DNA of 64,000 bases from contig LN890280.1 in the NCBI GenBank assembly GCA_900065925.1, positions 1,542,451 to 1,606,450 on the forward strand, read 5' to 3'. How positions within the stretch are numbered: the first letter of the stretch is position 1; each line of letters starts with the position of its first letter. The translations under genes were made by a program, and so were the position numbers. The notes beneath the pieces are model-generated. The model had not been told where the DNA came from. It made no database searches and worked only from the letters and a program-made list of their open reading frames with translations. The stretch is from Nitrosotalea devaniterrae (lineage in GTDB: Archaea > Thermoproteota > Nitrososphaeria > Nitrososphaerales > Nitrosopumilaceae). This document shows positions 1-8,930 of the stretch, in pieces.

Positions 1-1
1 C

Positions 2-1132
2 CAATATTTTCTGCTGGGAGATATCAAAGGAGAACTCTCACCTAGTGCATTTGAGAAAGTCCAAAAAGCAAGTAAATTAGCCTTGGAAATAGTCAAAGAA
101 TCCATTGAAAAAAAATACGAAACAGATTGGCTTGAAAAGAAGATACCTGAAATAATCAAGATTTTGGAAATTGATCCACTTTTGACTATTCCAATATCAA
201 TACCCAAAATCAGTTCAGGGATGGCACTTTCAGATCAAGAATTTGTGAAAACTTTGAACAAGATTTCCAAATATCGTGAAAGTGACTTTGGTGAATTAGA
301 TCCTAACAAAATTTCTGAAGGTAAGGAAGTCTTTGAAGAATTCAAGGTTTTACTTGAAGAAGCGAAAAGGATAGGAAACAAAGGTCTCAACAATGAAGTG
401 GTTGGGATAAGCATTCCAGCTGCAACAAACATAGACGAGACAAAGATCATCGACATGGATCTGATAAACCACCTTAAAGCAAAATTCAAAGAGTGGAAAT
501 CAGGCTGGAAAGAAGAGCATGTTTTTTCAGGAGATGAGTTTGATGAAGAAGCACACATGGAGGGTCACAAGCCTTTCCTATCAGATAGAAAAATTGCAAT
601 CAAGACCAAAATTGTGATACTCCTTGATCATTCCTCCAGCATAGCAAGTCAAGAAATACAGTACAAAAAAGCTACATTTGCTTTATGTGAGGTTTTAGAA
701 TATTTGAAAGTAAAATTTTCAGTATATGCATTTAACACAGAACAAAAACAAGTTATTTGTTGGTTAGTAAAGCCAGAAAATTTGAAATGGAATAATATTT
801 CTGCCAAGAGACTTGTACAGATAAAGGCAAATGGAAGCACTCCGTTAGCAGAAGTTTACAATATGTTACTACCGTCACTTCGATCAAAGAAACCAGACAT
901 ATTTTTGACACTTACAGATGGTGAACCATCAGACCCTGATGCAGTTAGAGCGATAATGAGAGATTTCAAATCAATCGGTGTAAAGATGGTTGCAATAGGA
1001 TTTGGACCAGATACAGGAGATGCCATAGTAATTGCAAACAACCTTAGAAGATTAGGTTATGAGCGTACACTTGCAGTAAGCAGATTGAGCGACATCCCAA
1101 AAAGGGTTCTGAATGTACTTGGAACTAGTTGA
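2..1132 (+). CDS. VWA-domain protein, 5' end outside window
   Basis: The reading frame is open from base 2, so the gene starts before the window; a TTG at 83 is an internal codon rather than a convincing start. The C-terminal half is a von Willebrand factor A domain: a MIDAS motif DHSSS follows a hydrophobic strand (VILL), with the supporting GSTPLAE threonine and the TDGEPSD aspartate downstream, so a divalent metal site is likely intact. The N-terminal part is charged and helical with no recognised domain. Such CobT/CoxE-like VWA proteins usually work with a MoxR-type AAA ATPase, which might lie upstream. It ends four bases before the ASCH gene, suggesting one transcript. Exact function unknown. 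Confidence 0.8.
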   Translation, partial: QYFLLGDIKGELSPSAFEKVQKASKLALEIVKESIEKKYETDWLEKKIPEIIKILEIDPLLTIPISIPKISSGMALSDQEFVKTLNKISKYRESDFGELDPNKISEGKEVFEEFKVLLEEAKRIGNKGLNNEVVGISIPAATNIDETKIIDMDLINHLKAKFKEWKSGWKEEHVFSGDEFDEEAHMEGHKPFLSDRKIAIKTKIVILLDHSSSIASQEIQYKKATFALCEVLEYLKVKFSVYAFNTEQKQVICWLVKPENLKWNNISAKRLVQIKANGSTPLAEVYNMLLPSLRSKKPDIFLTLTDGEPSDPDAVRAIMRDFKSIGVKMVAIGFGPDTGDAIVIANNLRRLGYERTLAVSRLSDIPKRVLNVLGTS

Positions 1133-1136
1133 AGAG

Positions 1137-1592
1137 ATGAAGTGCCTCTCAGTATCTCAACCCTACGCCGATTTGATAGTTAATGGTAAAAAAACAATAG
1201 AATTGAGAACATGGAATACAAAATTCCGTGGTGAGTTTCTTATTCATGCTCCAATTAAGATCAAGGAAGAGGCATGTAAGAGACTGGACATTGACAAATC
1301 TAGTCTTAGAACAGGAGTAATCATAGGAAAAGTCGAAATTCACGATGTAAAATCATACGAGTCAGTGGAGGAACTCAAGAAGGACTATAACAAACATTTT
1401 GCCACCGAGGAGTTTTTACGCCACAGATATGGATTTTTACTCAGAAAACCACAGGCTCTCAGAGTTCCAGTACCATACAAAGGCAGCCTAGGATTTTTTG
1501 AAGCCAAGATAAAATCCAGACCATCTAAAAACGACATAAAATCAGAATTATTTGATGAAGAATACAGATACCAATGGATGGGAAAACACTAG
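1137..1592 (+). CDS. ASCH/PUA-like domain protein
   Basis: A 151-residue protein starting at the ATG just after the VWA stop codon; the frame is open a little further upstream but overlaps the VWA gene. The opening MKCLSVSQPYADLIVNGKKT followed by IELRTW and the strand FLIHAP is the signature of ASCH domains, a beta-barrel PUA relative thought to bind RNA or modified nucleotides. The invariant GKKTIELR segment is present. Short spacing to the VWA gene suggests co-transcription, but no functional link is known. Assigned to the family with good confidence; substrate unknown. Confidence 0.8.
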   Translation: MKCLSVSQPYADLIVNGKKTIELRTWNTKFRGEFLIHAPIKIKEEACKRLDIDKSSLRTGVIIGKVEIHDVKSYESVEELKKDYNKHFATEEFLRHRYGFLLRKPQALRVPVPYKGSLGFFEAKIKSRPSKNDIKSELFDEEYRYQWMGKH

Positions 1593-1607
1593 GATATTAT
1601 TAAAAAA

Positions 1608-2273
1608 TTAAATCTTGATGTTTGGATTTTCTTTTTTAAGTTTTTCCCAATCTGCAAGAAAGTTTTTCAGACCGACATCTGTTAGGGGATGTTTCAACAT
1701 TTTTCCCAACACATCAGGCGGTAATGTCACTACATCTGCTCCAATTTTTGCTGCTTCTACTACATGCATAGGGTGTCTTACGCTTGCAACAAGAATTTGT
1801 GTACTAAATTTATAATTTTCAAAGACTTGATGCATTTCTCTGATAAGGTTCATTCCATCCTGTCCATTATCATCAAGCCTTCCAATAAACGGGCTTACAT
1901 ATTTCGCACCAGCTTTTGCTGCCAATATTGCCTGGTTTACAGAAAAGCAAAGTGTAACATTTACTGGAATATTTTCTGATGTCAGTATCTTACAGGCCTT
2001 TAGACCCTCAGGTGTAAGAGGGCATTTTACAACCACATTGTTACCATATTTTCTTAGTCTTCTACCTTCCTCTAACATTCCACTAGTTTCCAGGCTCAGT
2101 ACTTCTAGACTAACATCGCCCTTGATAATTTGAACAATTTCTTCCATAACTTTTTGAGGATCCCCTCCTTCTTTTGCCATCAGAGATGGATTAGTAGTGA
2201 TTCCATCTACAAGACCCATGTCGTTGTACATCTTTATTGCTGAAATATTAGCAGTATCCAGAAATATCTTCAT
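1608..2273 (-). CDS. tal: Transaldolase / fructose-6-phosphate aldolase family
   Basis: A 221-residue protein matching the short TalC/Fsa class of transaldolases (about 215-220 residues). It opens MKIFLDTANIS, carries GITTNPSL near residues 24-31, and has the Schiff-base lysine in VVKCPLTPEG (about K83) plus GAKYVSPFIGRLDD. It moves a dihydroxyacetone unit between sugar phosphates in the non-oxidative pentose-phosphate pathway. It is the third gene of an operon with both transketolase subunits; its ATG overlaps the end of the upstream gene by four bases, consistent with translational coupling. Whether it acts as transaldolase or fructose-6-phosphate aldolase cannot be told by eye. Confidence 0.92.
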   Translation of the reverse strand: MKIFLDTANISAIKMYNDMGLVDGITTNPSLMAKEGGDPQKVMEEIVQIIKGDVSLEVLSLETSGMLEEGRRLRKYGNNVVVKCPLTPEGLKACKILTSENIPVNVTLCFSVNQAILAAKAGAKYVSPFIGRLDDNGQDGMNLIREMHQVFENYKFSTQILVASVRHPMHVVEAAKIGADVVTLPPDVLGKMLKHPLTDVGLKNFLADWEKLKKENPNIKI

Positions 2274-3238
2274 CGGGTTTGACTCCGAATAGCCTTAACG
2301 GCATTAGATATATGAATTGACGTGATGCCATGTTTTTCAAACAAGAGTGGAATCTCGCCATCTCTTGCAGATTCTCCAAACTGATCTTTTGTTCCTATAC
2401 GTTTTACAGGAACTGGATACGTCTCAGAAACTGTCTCGGCAACAGCGGAACCAAATCCTGCCATCACATTGTGTTCCTCACATGTTACTATTCCCCCTGT
2501 TTCACGAGCTGCTTTTTCTAAAAGTTCTGAATCAATAGGTTTGATCGAAAACATATCAATGACTCTGCATGAAATCCCTTCTTGCTTCAACAAGTCTGCA
2601 GCTTCAAGGGCAATACCTACAACTATACCACATGCAGTAATTGTACAATCAGAACCATCACGCAATACAATTCCTTTGCCAATTTTGAACTCTTGTTCTT
2701 TTGAGTGGATTACAGGTGTTTTTGATCTAGCCAATCTCATATAACATGGACCATAGATTTGTGCAAAAAGTTGAGTTAGTTTCTCCACTGCCACAGTATC
2801 AGATGGAACAAATACTTTGACATTTGGAATAACACGCATTATTGCAATATCTTCAAGTTGTTGATGAGAACCCCCATCTGGACCAACACTAAGACCTCCA
2901 TGTGATACAACCATTTTCACATTCAATCCATTCTTTCCATTTCTTGAAGGATATGCTATTGCATTACGTATTTGGTCTACACATCTTCCAGGAAGAAATG
3001 CTGCGTATGTACTTGCAAATGGAATCTTGCCCTCATTTGCAAGACCTGCAGCCATGGTAACTAAATTAGCTTCAGCAATACCAACATTAAAGAATCTATT
3101 TGGAAATTTTTTTCCAAAGGGTTTTGTCTTTAATGAATCAGTAGTATCGGCACCAACTACGACAATGTTAGGATTTTCGTCTCCTAACTTGATCAGAGTT
3201 TCACCATATACGGTTCTCATGTCAGCAAATTCAGTCAT
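2270..3238 (-). CDS. Transketolase, C-terminal subunit
   Basis: A 322-residue protein holding the pyrimidine-binding and C-terminal transketolase domains as a separate polypeptide, the usual archaeal split arrangement. It shows the conserved GIAEANLVTMAAGLA segment with the catalytic glutamate, the FASTYAAF strand and VSHGGLSVGPDGGSHQQLED. The C-terminal part contains a CEEHNVMAGFGSAVAE motif. It pairs with the N-terminal subunit encoded immediately upstream, whose stop codon overlaps this start by four bases. Together they transfer two-carbon units in sugar-phosphate interconversion using thiamine diphosphate. Confidence 0.93.
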   Translation of the reverse strand: MTEFADMRTVYGETLIKLGDENPNIVVVGADTTDSLKTKPFGKKFPNRFFNVGIAEANLVTMAAGLANEGKIPFASTYAAFLPGRCVDQIRNAIAYPSRNGKNGLNVKMVVSHGGLSVGPDGGSHQQLEDIAIMRVIPNVKVFVPSDTVAVEKLTQLFAQIYGPCYMRLARSKTPVIHSKEQEFKIGKGIVLRDGSDCTITACGIVVGIALEAADLLKQEGISCRVIDMFSIKPIDSELLEKAARETGGIVTCEEHNVMAGFGSAVAETVSETYPVPVKRIGTKDQFGESARDGEIPLLFEKHGITSIHISNAVKAIRSQTR

Positions 3239-4908
3239 GCAAAACCTGCCTCCTGTGCTATCTGTAAAAGTTCAGTTTTCTTTTTCCCTACTTCATGCAG
3301 ATCTATCCATTTCTTTACAAGATCGGCATTTCCAAGGCTGTGAGCCTTGTGAATCAAAAGTTTTCTTCTTGCGTGCATTAGTTTTTTCCTAAATTCAATA
3401 ATTGTTGTCCTGACATCTTTTTGTCCCATTATTGCACTTCCGCCTACAAACACCCTTGCACCATCCAAGAAACAACATTCCACATTAGTCAGGTCCACAC
3501 CTCCATCTGCCTCAATTAATCCCTCAAATTTTCGCTCAGAGAGGAATTTGACTATTCGTTGAGTTTTTTCATGTGTGGATTCAATATATTTCTGGCCAGA
3601 TTTACCAGGAATCACAGACATTATGATCAACTGATCCAAATCAGGAATAAACTTCTCAGACCATAAAGGTAGCTCAGTATCAGGATTGATTGCCAATCCA
3701 ACACTTACTGAATTTGAACGCAGAATATCATGAATTTCTCCAAAACTAGATTCATCACAAACTTCAACATGTACTGTAATTATATCAGAGCCTGCATCAA
3801 CATAGTCTTTCACATATTTTATTGGTTCGTTTATCATAAGATGAGTATCAAATGGAATGGGTGTAATTGATCTGAGTTGTTTTATCTTTTCATGATCAAA
3901 TGTCTTATTTGGTACAAACATACCATCCATTACATCAAGATGAATAAAGTCAGATCTTGCAAGAGCTGCTCTTTTAACCTCATTTTCTAAATTTGTCATA
4001 TCGCCTGCAATTATAGATGGAGATATCAAAAATTGACAATCCAACTCTAGATCAATTATTGGGGATATCTGCGGATTTGGTGCAACACCATGCCACTTAG
4101 GATTATCTTCCATATGTTCTACAGATTTACCTTTGATAGTACGCGATATGATAATTGAGGGAGTTCCTTTTGTTTGTAATGCAGAAGTTACGGCCTTGGA
4201 AATCTGTTCTATTCTATGACCATCTATTTCTAAAACATTCCAGCCAAAAGATCTCCATTTATCCCCCACTCTCCACCTTGCAGCATTTTTCCACATCTCA
4301 GAAATATCATCGCTGACAAGTTCCTCATCCAGAGGCATTACTCTTTCTGTATAATCATCTTGTTGTATGAAATTTCGATCCAAGAAAACTGTAAGATTAT
4401 CAACTTTATATTTAGAAGCAGTCATTGCAGCCTCCCAAACTTGTCCTTCATCAGATTCACCATCACCAATTATTGTGTAGATATGATGATTTTTGCCATC
4501 AATTCTTGCTGCAAGTGCCATTCCAGTAGAAAATGACAATCCCAAGCCAAGCGATCCTCCACAAAATTCAACTCCTGGACATTTGAAGTCTGGGTGACCT
4601 TGCAACTTGCTTCCGAATTTTCTTAATGTCTCGATTTCAGACTTGTCAAAAAATCCAGCTACTGCAAGATTAGAAAATAAACCAGGTGAAGCATGACCTT
4701 TTGATAAGACAAGTCTATCTCTGTTTTCCCAAAGAGGATTTTTTGGATCATAGTTTAAGAATTTGAAATACATACAACCCATAATTTCTGCCATCGAGAA
4801 TGAACCTCCAGGATGACCAGAAGCAGCATTAGTAATTCCTTTAATTACAAGTTTCCTTGCTTCTTTTACTTTTTTGAAAATATGATAATAGTTTAGGGCC
4901 ATAACCAT
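3235..4908 (-). CDS. Transketolase N-terminal subunit fused to ribulose-phosphate 3-epimerase
   Basis: Two enzymes lie in one open frame. Residues 1 to about 280 are a transketolase thiamine-diphosphate domain: SGHPGGS, GDGESDEGQVWEA and the metal-binding asparagine in LDRNFIQQ. From about residue 294 a full ribulose-phosphate 3-epimerase TIM barrel follows: ISPSI, the metal ligand motif HLDVMDG, DTHLM, VHVE and EADGGVDLTN, then GGSAI. A further tail of about 48 residues matches neither domain clearly. The first ATG at 4908 was chosen; a TTG at 4929 would add seven residues. It heads the operon with the C-terminal subunit and transaldolase, so consecutive pentose-phosphate steps are made together. 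No stop codon or frame change lies between the domains. Confidence 0.9.
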   Translation of the reverse strand: MVMALNYYHIFKKVKEARKLVIKGITNAASGHPGGSFSMAEIMGCMYFKFLNYDPKNPLWENRDRLVLSKGHASPGLFSNLAVAGFFDKSEIETLRKFGSKLQGHPDFKCPGVEFCGGSLGLGLSFSTGMALAARIDGKNHHIYTIIGDGESDEGQVWEAAMTASKYKVDNLTVFLDRNFIQQDDYTERVMPLDEELVSDDISEMWKNAARWRVGDKWRSFGWNVLEIDGHRIEQISKAVTSALQTKGTPSIIISRTIKGKSVEHMEDNPKWHGVAPNPQISPIIDLELDCQFLISPSIIAGDMTNLENEVKRAALARSDFIHLDVMDGMFVPNKTFDHEKIKQLRSITPIPFDTHLMINEPIKYVKDYVDAGSDIITVHVEVCDESSFGEIHDILRSNSVSVGLAINPDTELPLWSEKFIPDLDQLIIMSVIPGKSGQKYIESTHEKTQRIVKFLSERKFEGLIEADGGVDLTNVECCFLDGARVFVGGSAIMGQKDVRTTIIEFRKKLMHARRKLLIHKAHSLGNADLVKKWIDLHEVGKKKTELLQIAQEAGFA

Positions 4909-5025
4909 TCCAAAATTTGAATTGTACAATTTTCACTAGAATTCAAATTCATGTTTTTAAGCGCATTTGGAGTAAATAAAAAGTTATTTCACAAAATATT
5001 AATCCAAAAGCAACGTAGACAAAAT

Positions 5026-5415
5026 GTGGATATCAAAGATCTCGCCCCTCTTGTGATTTATGATGATAGATGTTACCTTTGTTCTAAATTTGCGAGCATT
5101 GTTCACACATTTGCTAGAGATAAAATCTTGATAGTAGGTCATTATTCCGAAATAGGTATGAAAATAAAATCTAAGATTTTTGATCATAATTATGACTCTA
5201 CCATAATGTTCTGGCTTGTGACAAAGAAGACGGCATATGGTGGAAGAGCAGCGATCCTACCCCTTTTTTTCAATATTCTATCTAGCAAGCCAAAAAAACA
5301 TCTAAACTATGATTCGTCGTCTAGTTGCAGTCAAGATTGTAAAACTCCTCGAGCATTTTTTATGAGAACAACGAGCCTGTTTTCCAATAGCAAAAAAATA
5401 GCCCTAAAATTCTAA
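5026..5415 (+). CDS. DCC-family thiol-disulfide oxidoreductase-like protein
   Basis: About 129 residues from a GTG start. The frame is open back to an ATG at 4951, but the later start puts the motif at the usual distance from the N-terminus. The signature is VIYDDRCYLCSKFA near residue 10, matching the DxxCxxC motif of the DCC (DUF393) family, a thioredoxin-like group with a presumed redox-active cysteine pair. Family members usually act near the membrane on disulfides, but substrates are poorly known. The tail is basic and serine-rich and does not resemble a typical DCC C-terminus, so the protein may be divergent or truncated. Confidence 0.6.
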   Translation: MDIKDLAPLVIYDDRCYLCSKFASIVHTFARDKILIVGHYSEIGMKIKSKIFDHNYDSTIMFWLVTKKTAYGGRAAILPLFFNILSSKPKKHLNYDSSSSCSQDCKTPRAFFMRTTSLFSNSKKIALKF

Positions 5416-5418
5416 AAA

Positions 5419-5547
5419 TCAATATCCTCTGCTGTTTCTATCAGGTGTTCCAGCGTTTGGATTTCTAAACCCGTGTTTATCCATCATATGATTTAGGAAT
5501 CTAATGTCATCAGAGAATTTTTCTCCACATATAGAACAGTTACTCAT
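5419..5547 (-). CDS. Single C2H2 zinc-finger microprotein
   Basis: A 42-residue protein beginning MSNCSICGEKF. It contains one classical C2H2 zinc finger with spacing C-x2-C-x12-H-x4-H over residues 4 to 26, followed by a short polar tail. The frame can be extended upstream to 5643, but that part overlaps the opposite-strand gene and looks non-coding. Single-finger microproteins of this size occur in archaea as small DNA, RNA or protein binders; the target here is unknown. It lies back to back with the 85-residue gene, sharing a roughly 50-base promoter region. Confidence 0.6.
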   Translation of the reverse strand: MSNCSICGEKFSDDIRFLNHMMDKHGFRNPNAGTPDRNSRGY

Positions 5548-5599
5548 ACAACAGTGACTGATCGAGATCTTTTTTAGGTTTTGTAAACATATACAACAC

Positions 5600-5857
5600 A
5601 TGGTAGATAGCCAAAAACTACATAAAATCACCTTCACTATCACACCTAACGCAAATGGCTATGTCATAGGATGTAATGAGATACAATCATTGTTTACAGA
5701 TGTACCTTCAGTTGTAAATATCGATAAAGTCATGAGAGATCTTCTATCAGAGTATATCGATAACTTTCCAGATGATGCACAAAAAAGAGGTTTTGACAAA
5801 GATACACCCATAGAGACAACATGGTATGCTTCTCCGAATTCTGTTGCTTTAGAATAG
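5600..5857 (+). CDS. Conserved-looking small protein of unknown function
   Basis: An 85-residue acidic protein with an ATG start. The first part alternates hydrophobic residues in a beta pattern (KITFTITPNANGYVIGC) and is followed by a helix, VMRDLLSEYIDNF. A strand-strand-helix order like this recalls small HicB-like folds, but no partner toxin gene is adjacent and I do not assign that function. It ends four bases before the 3' end of the opposing 5S rRNA gene, so the two are convergent. Confidence 0.55.
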   Translation: MVDSQKLHKITFTITPNANGYVIGCNEIQSLFTDVPSVVNIDKVMRDLLSEYIDNFPDDAQKRGFDKDTPIETTWYASPNSVALE

Positions 5858-5861
5858 TAAA

Positions 5862-5980
5862 AGGCGCCAGCACTACTGCTTCCCAAGGGCTCTCGCACCT
5901 TAGTAACACAGTAGCGACATTGGGTTTGACTTCCGGGTTCGGTATGGGACCGGGTCGGACCCCAACGCTGTGGCCGGCTT
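5862..5980 (-). rRNA. rrf: 5S ribosomal RNA
   Basis: Read on the minus strand, the segment starts near GCCGGCCACAGCG and contains the near-universal 5S core CCCATACCGAACCCGG and the helix IV-V segment GGTGCGAGAGCCCTTGGGAA. It ends ...GCTGGCGCC, which pairs with the 5' end to form helix I. Length is about 119 bases as expected; the exact ends are approximate to within a few bases. No 16S, 23S or tRNA is linked, matching the unlinked 5S arrangement known in Thaumarchaeota. An AT-rich TATA-like stretch lies about 25-30 bases upstream (around 6001-6012). Confidence 0.93.
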
Positions 5981-6026
5981 AGTTTCTTTGGCTTCTAATG
6001 TTATGTATTAATCTTGCTTGATAGAG

Positions 6027-6035
6027 ATATAAATT
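6027..6035 (+). promoter_or_regulatory. TATA box for ABCE1
   Basis: The element atataaatt ends 20 bases before the ABCE1 ATG at 6055, placing transcription start at or just before the start codon. A purine-rich gaggggag stretch also lies between them and could act as a weak ribosome binding site. Confidence 0.5.
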
Positions 6036-6054
6036 AAGAAAGAGGGGAGTATGC

Positions 6055-7839
6055 ATGACTCATCGAGTTGCAGTACTGGATAAGGAAAATTGTCAAACCA
6101 AAAAATGTGGTCTAGAGTGTATCAAGTATTGTCCAGTAAACAAGATGGGATCAGATTGTATAGTACTAAATGAAGAAACTGCCAAGGCTCAAATCGATGA
6201 GGATATTTGCAATGGATGTGGAATTTGTGTCAAGGTCTGTCCATTTGACGCAATAACAATTGTCAATCTGGCCGAGGAATTAAAATCAGACAAAATTCAT
6301 CAGTACGGACAAAATGCATTTAGACTTTACAGAATTCCAAGTTTAAAGAAAGGTCAAGTCATGGGGTTACTAGGAAGAAACGGCATCGGAAAAAGTACCG
6401 TTGTGAGTATATTGTCTGGAAACCAGAGACCAAACTTGGGAGATTATGAGTCACCACCAGAATGGAGTGAGATTTTAAAACATTTTCAAGGCACCGAACT
6501 TAAACCACATTTTGAAAAGATAGCAAATAATGAATTAAAGGCTTCAATAAAACCTCAACAAGTATACAATTTAGCAAAGGTATTTGATGGAAATGCAAAA
6601 GAACTTTTAGAAAAATATGATGAACGTGGAAAGGCAAAAGAGCTAGTACAACAACTTGGCTTGCAAAATTCTTTAGAAAATAAGCTTACAGATTTGAGCG
6701 GTGGAGAACTACAGAGAATTGCAGTAGCAGTAGCAGCATCAAGAGAGTCAGATTTTTATTTTTTCGATGAACCATCATCATATAATGATGTATTTCAGAG
6801 AATCGGAGTTGCAAAAGTAATTCAAGATCTTGCAAAAATTGGAAAAAGTGTAATGGTAGTAGAACATGATCTAACACTACTGGATTATCTCAGTGACTTT
6901 ATTGAGATCCTATATGGAGAGCCTGCAGCATATGGAATAGTTGCAAATATGCTTTCAACCAAAGTTGGAATTAATGTATTCTTGGATGGCTACTTGCCTA
7001 ATGAAAATGTCAGATTTAGAGATGCCGCCTTCAAGTTTGATGCATCCACATCAACAGATGAATTTGTTACAATTGAGAATATCATAAATTATCCAAATCT
7101 AGAGAAAAAATTTGCAAACTTTTCTCTATCTATTGAGGCTGGCAGGGTTAAAAAAAGTGAAGTTCTGGGCATAGTTGGTGCAAATGCATTAGGAAAAACA
7201 ACCATGATGAAAATTATGGCAGGAGTCGAAAAACCTGATACGGGAAGCATAGAAACTAAAGTAAAGATTGCCTACAAGCCACAATATCTAACAAATGATT
7301 ACGACATAGAAGTGATTGCACTTCTTGAGAAAGCATATGGTGGATCAATACAAGAAACTCCAGAAGAAGAAGTCATAATCAATCCCATGAAGATAAAAAA
7401 ATTATACAACAAATCTGTCAAGAATTTATCAGGTGGAGAACTCCAGAAAGTAGCAATTGGAGCATGCCTTTTGCAGAAAGTTGATGTCTATGCACTTGAT
7501 GAGCCATCTGCATTCCTTGATGTTGAAGATAGAATAGCAGTTGCAAAGCTTATTCAGAGATATGTAAGATCGTATGGAAAGTCTGCGATAATAGTTGATC
7601 ATGATATTCAGCTTATGGATTTGATCTCCGATTCAATTGTCATATTCCATGGAACTCCAGGAAGAGAAGGTCATGCAACAACTCCAAAACCCAAGGTGGA
7701 CGGGATGAATGAATTTTTGAGATCTCTTGATATGACGTATAGAAGAGATGAAACGAGTATGAGACCTAGAGTAAACAAATTGGAAAGCAGATTAGATAGA
7801 GAACAAAAGCAATCTGGAAAGTTTTACTATAGAAATTGA
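6055..7839 (+). CDS. ABCE1 / RNase L inhibitor homologue, ribosome recycling ATPase
   Basis: A 594-residue soluble twin-ATPase matching archaeal ABCE1 in length and order. The N-terminal 75 residues carry two [4Fe-4S] clusters, including CNGCGICVKVCPF. The first nucleotide-binding domain has Walker A GLLGRNGIGKST, signature LSGGELQR and Walker B FFDEPSS; the second has GIVGANALGKTT, LSGGELQK and ALDEPSAF. There are no membrane segments. ABCE1 splits 70S ribosomes after termination. It overlaps or abuts the Trm5 gene, so both are probably co-transcribed as translation-related genes. Confidence 0.96.
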   Translation: MTHRVAVLDKENCQTKKCGLECIKYCPVNKMGSDCIVLNEETAKAQIDEDICNGCGICVKVCPFDAITIVNLAEELKSDKIHQYGQNAFRLYRIPSLKKGQVMGLLGRNGIGKSTVVSILSGNQRPNLGDYESPPEWSEILKHFQGTELKPHFEKIANNELKASIKPQQVYNLAKVFDGNAKELLEKYDERGKAKELVQQLGLQNSLENKLTDLSGGELQRIAVAVAASRESDFYFFDEPSSYNDVFQRIGVAKVIQDLAKIGKSVMVVEHDLTLLDYLSDFIEILYGEPAAYGIVANMLSTKVGINVFLDGYLPNENVRFRDAAFKFDASTSTDEFVTIENIINYPNLEKKFANFSLSIEAGRVKKSEVLGIVGANALGKTTMMKIMAGVEKPDTGSIETKVKIAYKPQYLTNDYDIEVIALLEKAYGGSIQETPEEEVIINPMKIKKLYNKSVKNLSGGELQKVAIGACLLQKVDVYALDEPSAFLDVEDRIAVAKLIQRYVRSYGKSAIIVDHDIQLMDLISDSIVIFHGTPGREGHATTPKPKVDGMNEFLRSLDMTYRRDETSMRPRVNKLESRLDREQKQSGKFYYRN

Positions 7840-7844
7840 CAAAA

Positions 7845-8672
7845 ATGCTAAAACAGGCAATGGTTGGAATTCTGACAGAGTCAGAGGCAGAAGAGCTCTA
7901 CGGTGCATTTGATCAGATAGGAAACATAATCATATTGAGAGTTCCAGATTCTCTTTTGTCCAAGCGAAAAATAATTGGCGAAGTTCTTTTAGACAAAGTA
8001 AAGACAGCAAAATCAGTATATTGTCAATCATCCCCAGTCGAAGGAGATTATAGAATAAGAAAGTTAGAGTTGCTTGCAGGAGATGACAAGACTGAGACTG
8101 AATACAAAGAACACGGTTGCAGATTCATAGTAGATGTAGAAAAGACATTTTTTTCGCCTAGACTTTCAACCGAACGGGAAAGAATTGCAGAATTAATCAA
8201 AGATGAAGAGGTAATAATCAACATGTTTGGGGGAGTAGGAATGTTTTCCATTGTTGCTGCAAAGAAGAAAAGGTGTCATGTTTACAATATTGATATTAAT
8301 CCTGATGCGGCCAGATTGTGCTCTACTAATATACAATTAAACAAACTAAAGGGAACTGTTGAATCCATAGAGGGAGATGCAGCAAAAGTAATAGAAGAAA
8401 GGTTACTTGAGGCAGGAGATAGAGTTCTCATGTTATTACCTGAAAGATCAGATGAGTTTCTAGAATATGCAATAAAGACTGCAAAGAAAAAGTCAGTGAT
8501 ACATTACTATTGTCACATACATGCAGAAAAAAAAGACCAAGTGTCAACATTAGCACCACAACATTTTCTAGGGGTAGTAAATGTTAAATCAGAAATTTTG
8601 GGTGCAAAGATTGTAAGACCGGTAGGTCCAAGATTTTATCAAGCAGTTGTAGATGCTGCCATATCCAAGTAA
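7845..8672 (+). CDS. trm5: Trm5-like tRNA (guanine-37-N1) methyltransferase
   Basis: About 275 residues from the ATG at 7845; a TTG three codons upstream is an alternative. The family pattern includes RFIVDVEKTFFSPRLSTERERIA, then the SAM-binding loop INMFGGVGMFSIVAA and the acidic YNIDINPDAARL. The NPPY-like site of the family appears here as LLPERSDEF. It methylates N1 of G37 in the anticodon loop to prevent frameshifting. The missing third base pair of the textbook motif leaves some doubt between Trm5 and the related Trm5c/TYW2 group. Confidence 0.85.
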   Translation: MLKQAMVGILTESEAEELYGAFDQIGNIIILRVPDSLLSKRKIIGEVLLDKVKTAKSVYCQSSPVEGDYRIRKLELLAGDDKTETEYKEHGCRFIVDVEKTFFSPRLSTERERIAELIKDEEVIINMFGGVGMFSIVAAKKKRCHVYNIDINPDAARLCSTNIQLNKLKGTVESIEGDAAKVIEERLLEAGDRVLMLLPERSDEFLEYAIKTAKKKSVIHYYCHIHAEKKDQVSTLAPQHFLGVVNVKSEILGAKIVRPVGPRFYQAVVDAAISK

Positions 8673-8894
8673 TTACTTGTCGTCTGTTACAAGAGATGAC
8701 GGAGATGGTCTAGATGTTGCCATATTGTAGCCAATCCAAGAAATAACTCCAAGAATTCCACCTACAGCCATTAAGACTGAAAGCTGTAGTACAATAGGAC
8801 TCCATTCAGACAACATTAACAAATATGCATAGAGGAAAAACCCTACAATTGCCAAAACAAATATCATTGTTCCAACAGTTCGTTGTCTTGTCAT
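8673..8894 (-). CDS. Small two-helix membrane protein
   Basis: A 73-residue protein with two hydrophobic segments (about residues 9-28 and 35-58) and a polar Ser/Pro-rich C-terminal tail ending SLVTDDK. The stop codon abuts the convergent Trm5 stop. There is no recognised domain; it is probably a small integral membrane protein of unknown role. Confidence 0.6.
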   Translation of the reverse strand: MTRQRTVGTMIFVLAIVGFFLYAYLLMLSEWSPIVLQLSVLMAVGGILGVISWIGYNMATSRPSPSSLVTDDK

Positions 8895-8930
8895 CAGGCT
8901 AGAGTCTTTTTGTGACTTATTTATTTTAAT

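Noticed and set aside
5600-5857. HicB-type antitoxin
   Set aside because: Only a loose strand-helix resemblance, and no HicA-like toxin frame is adjacent.
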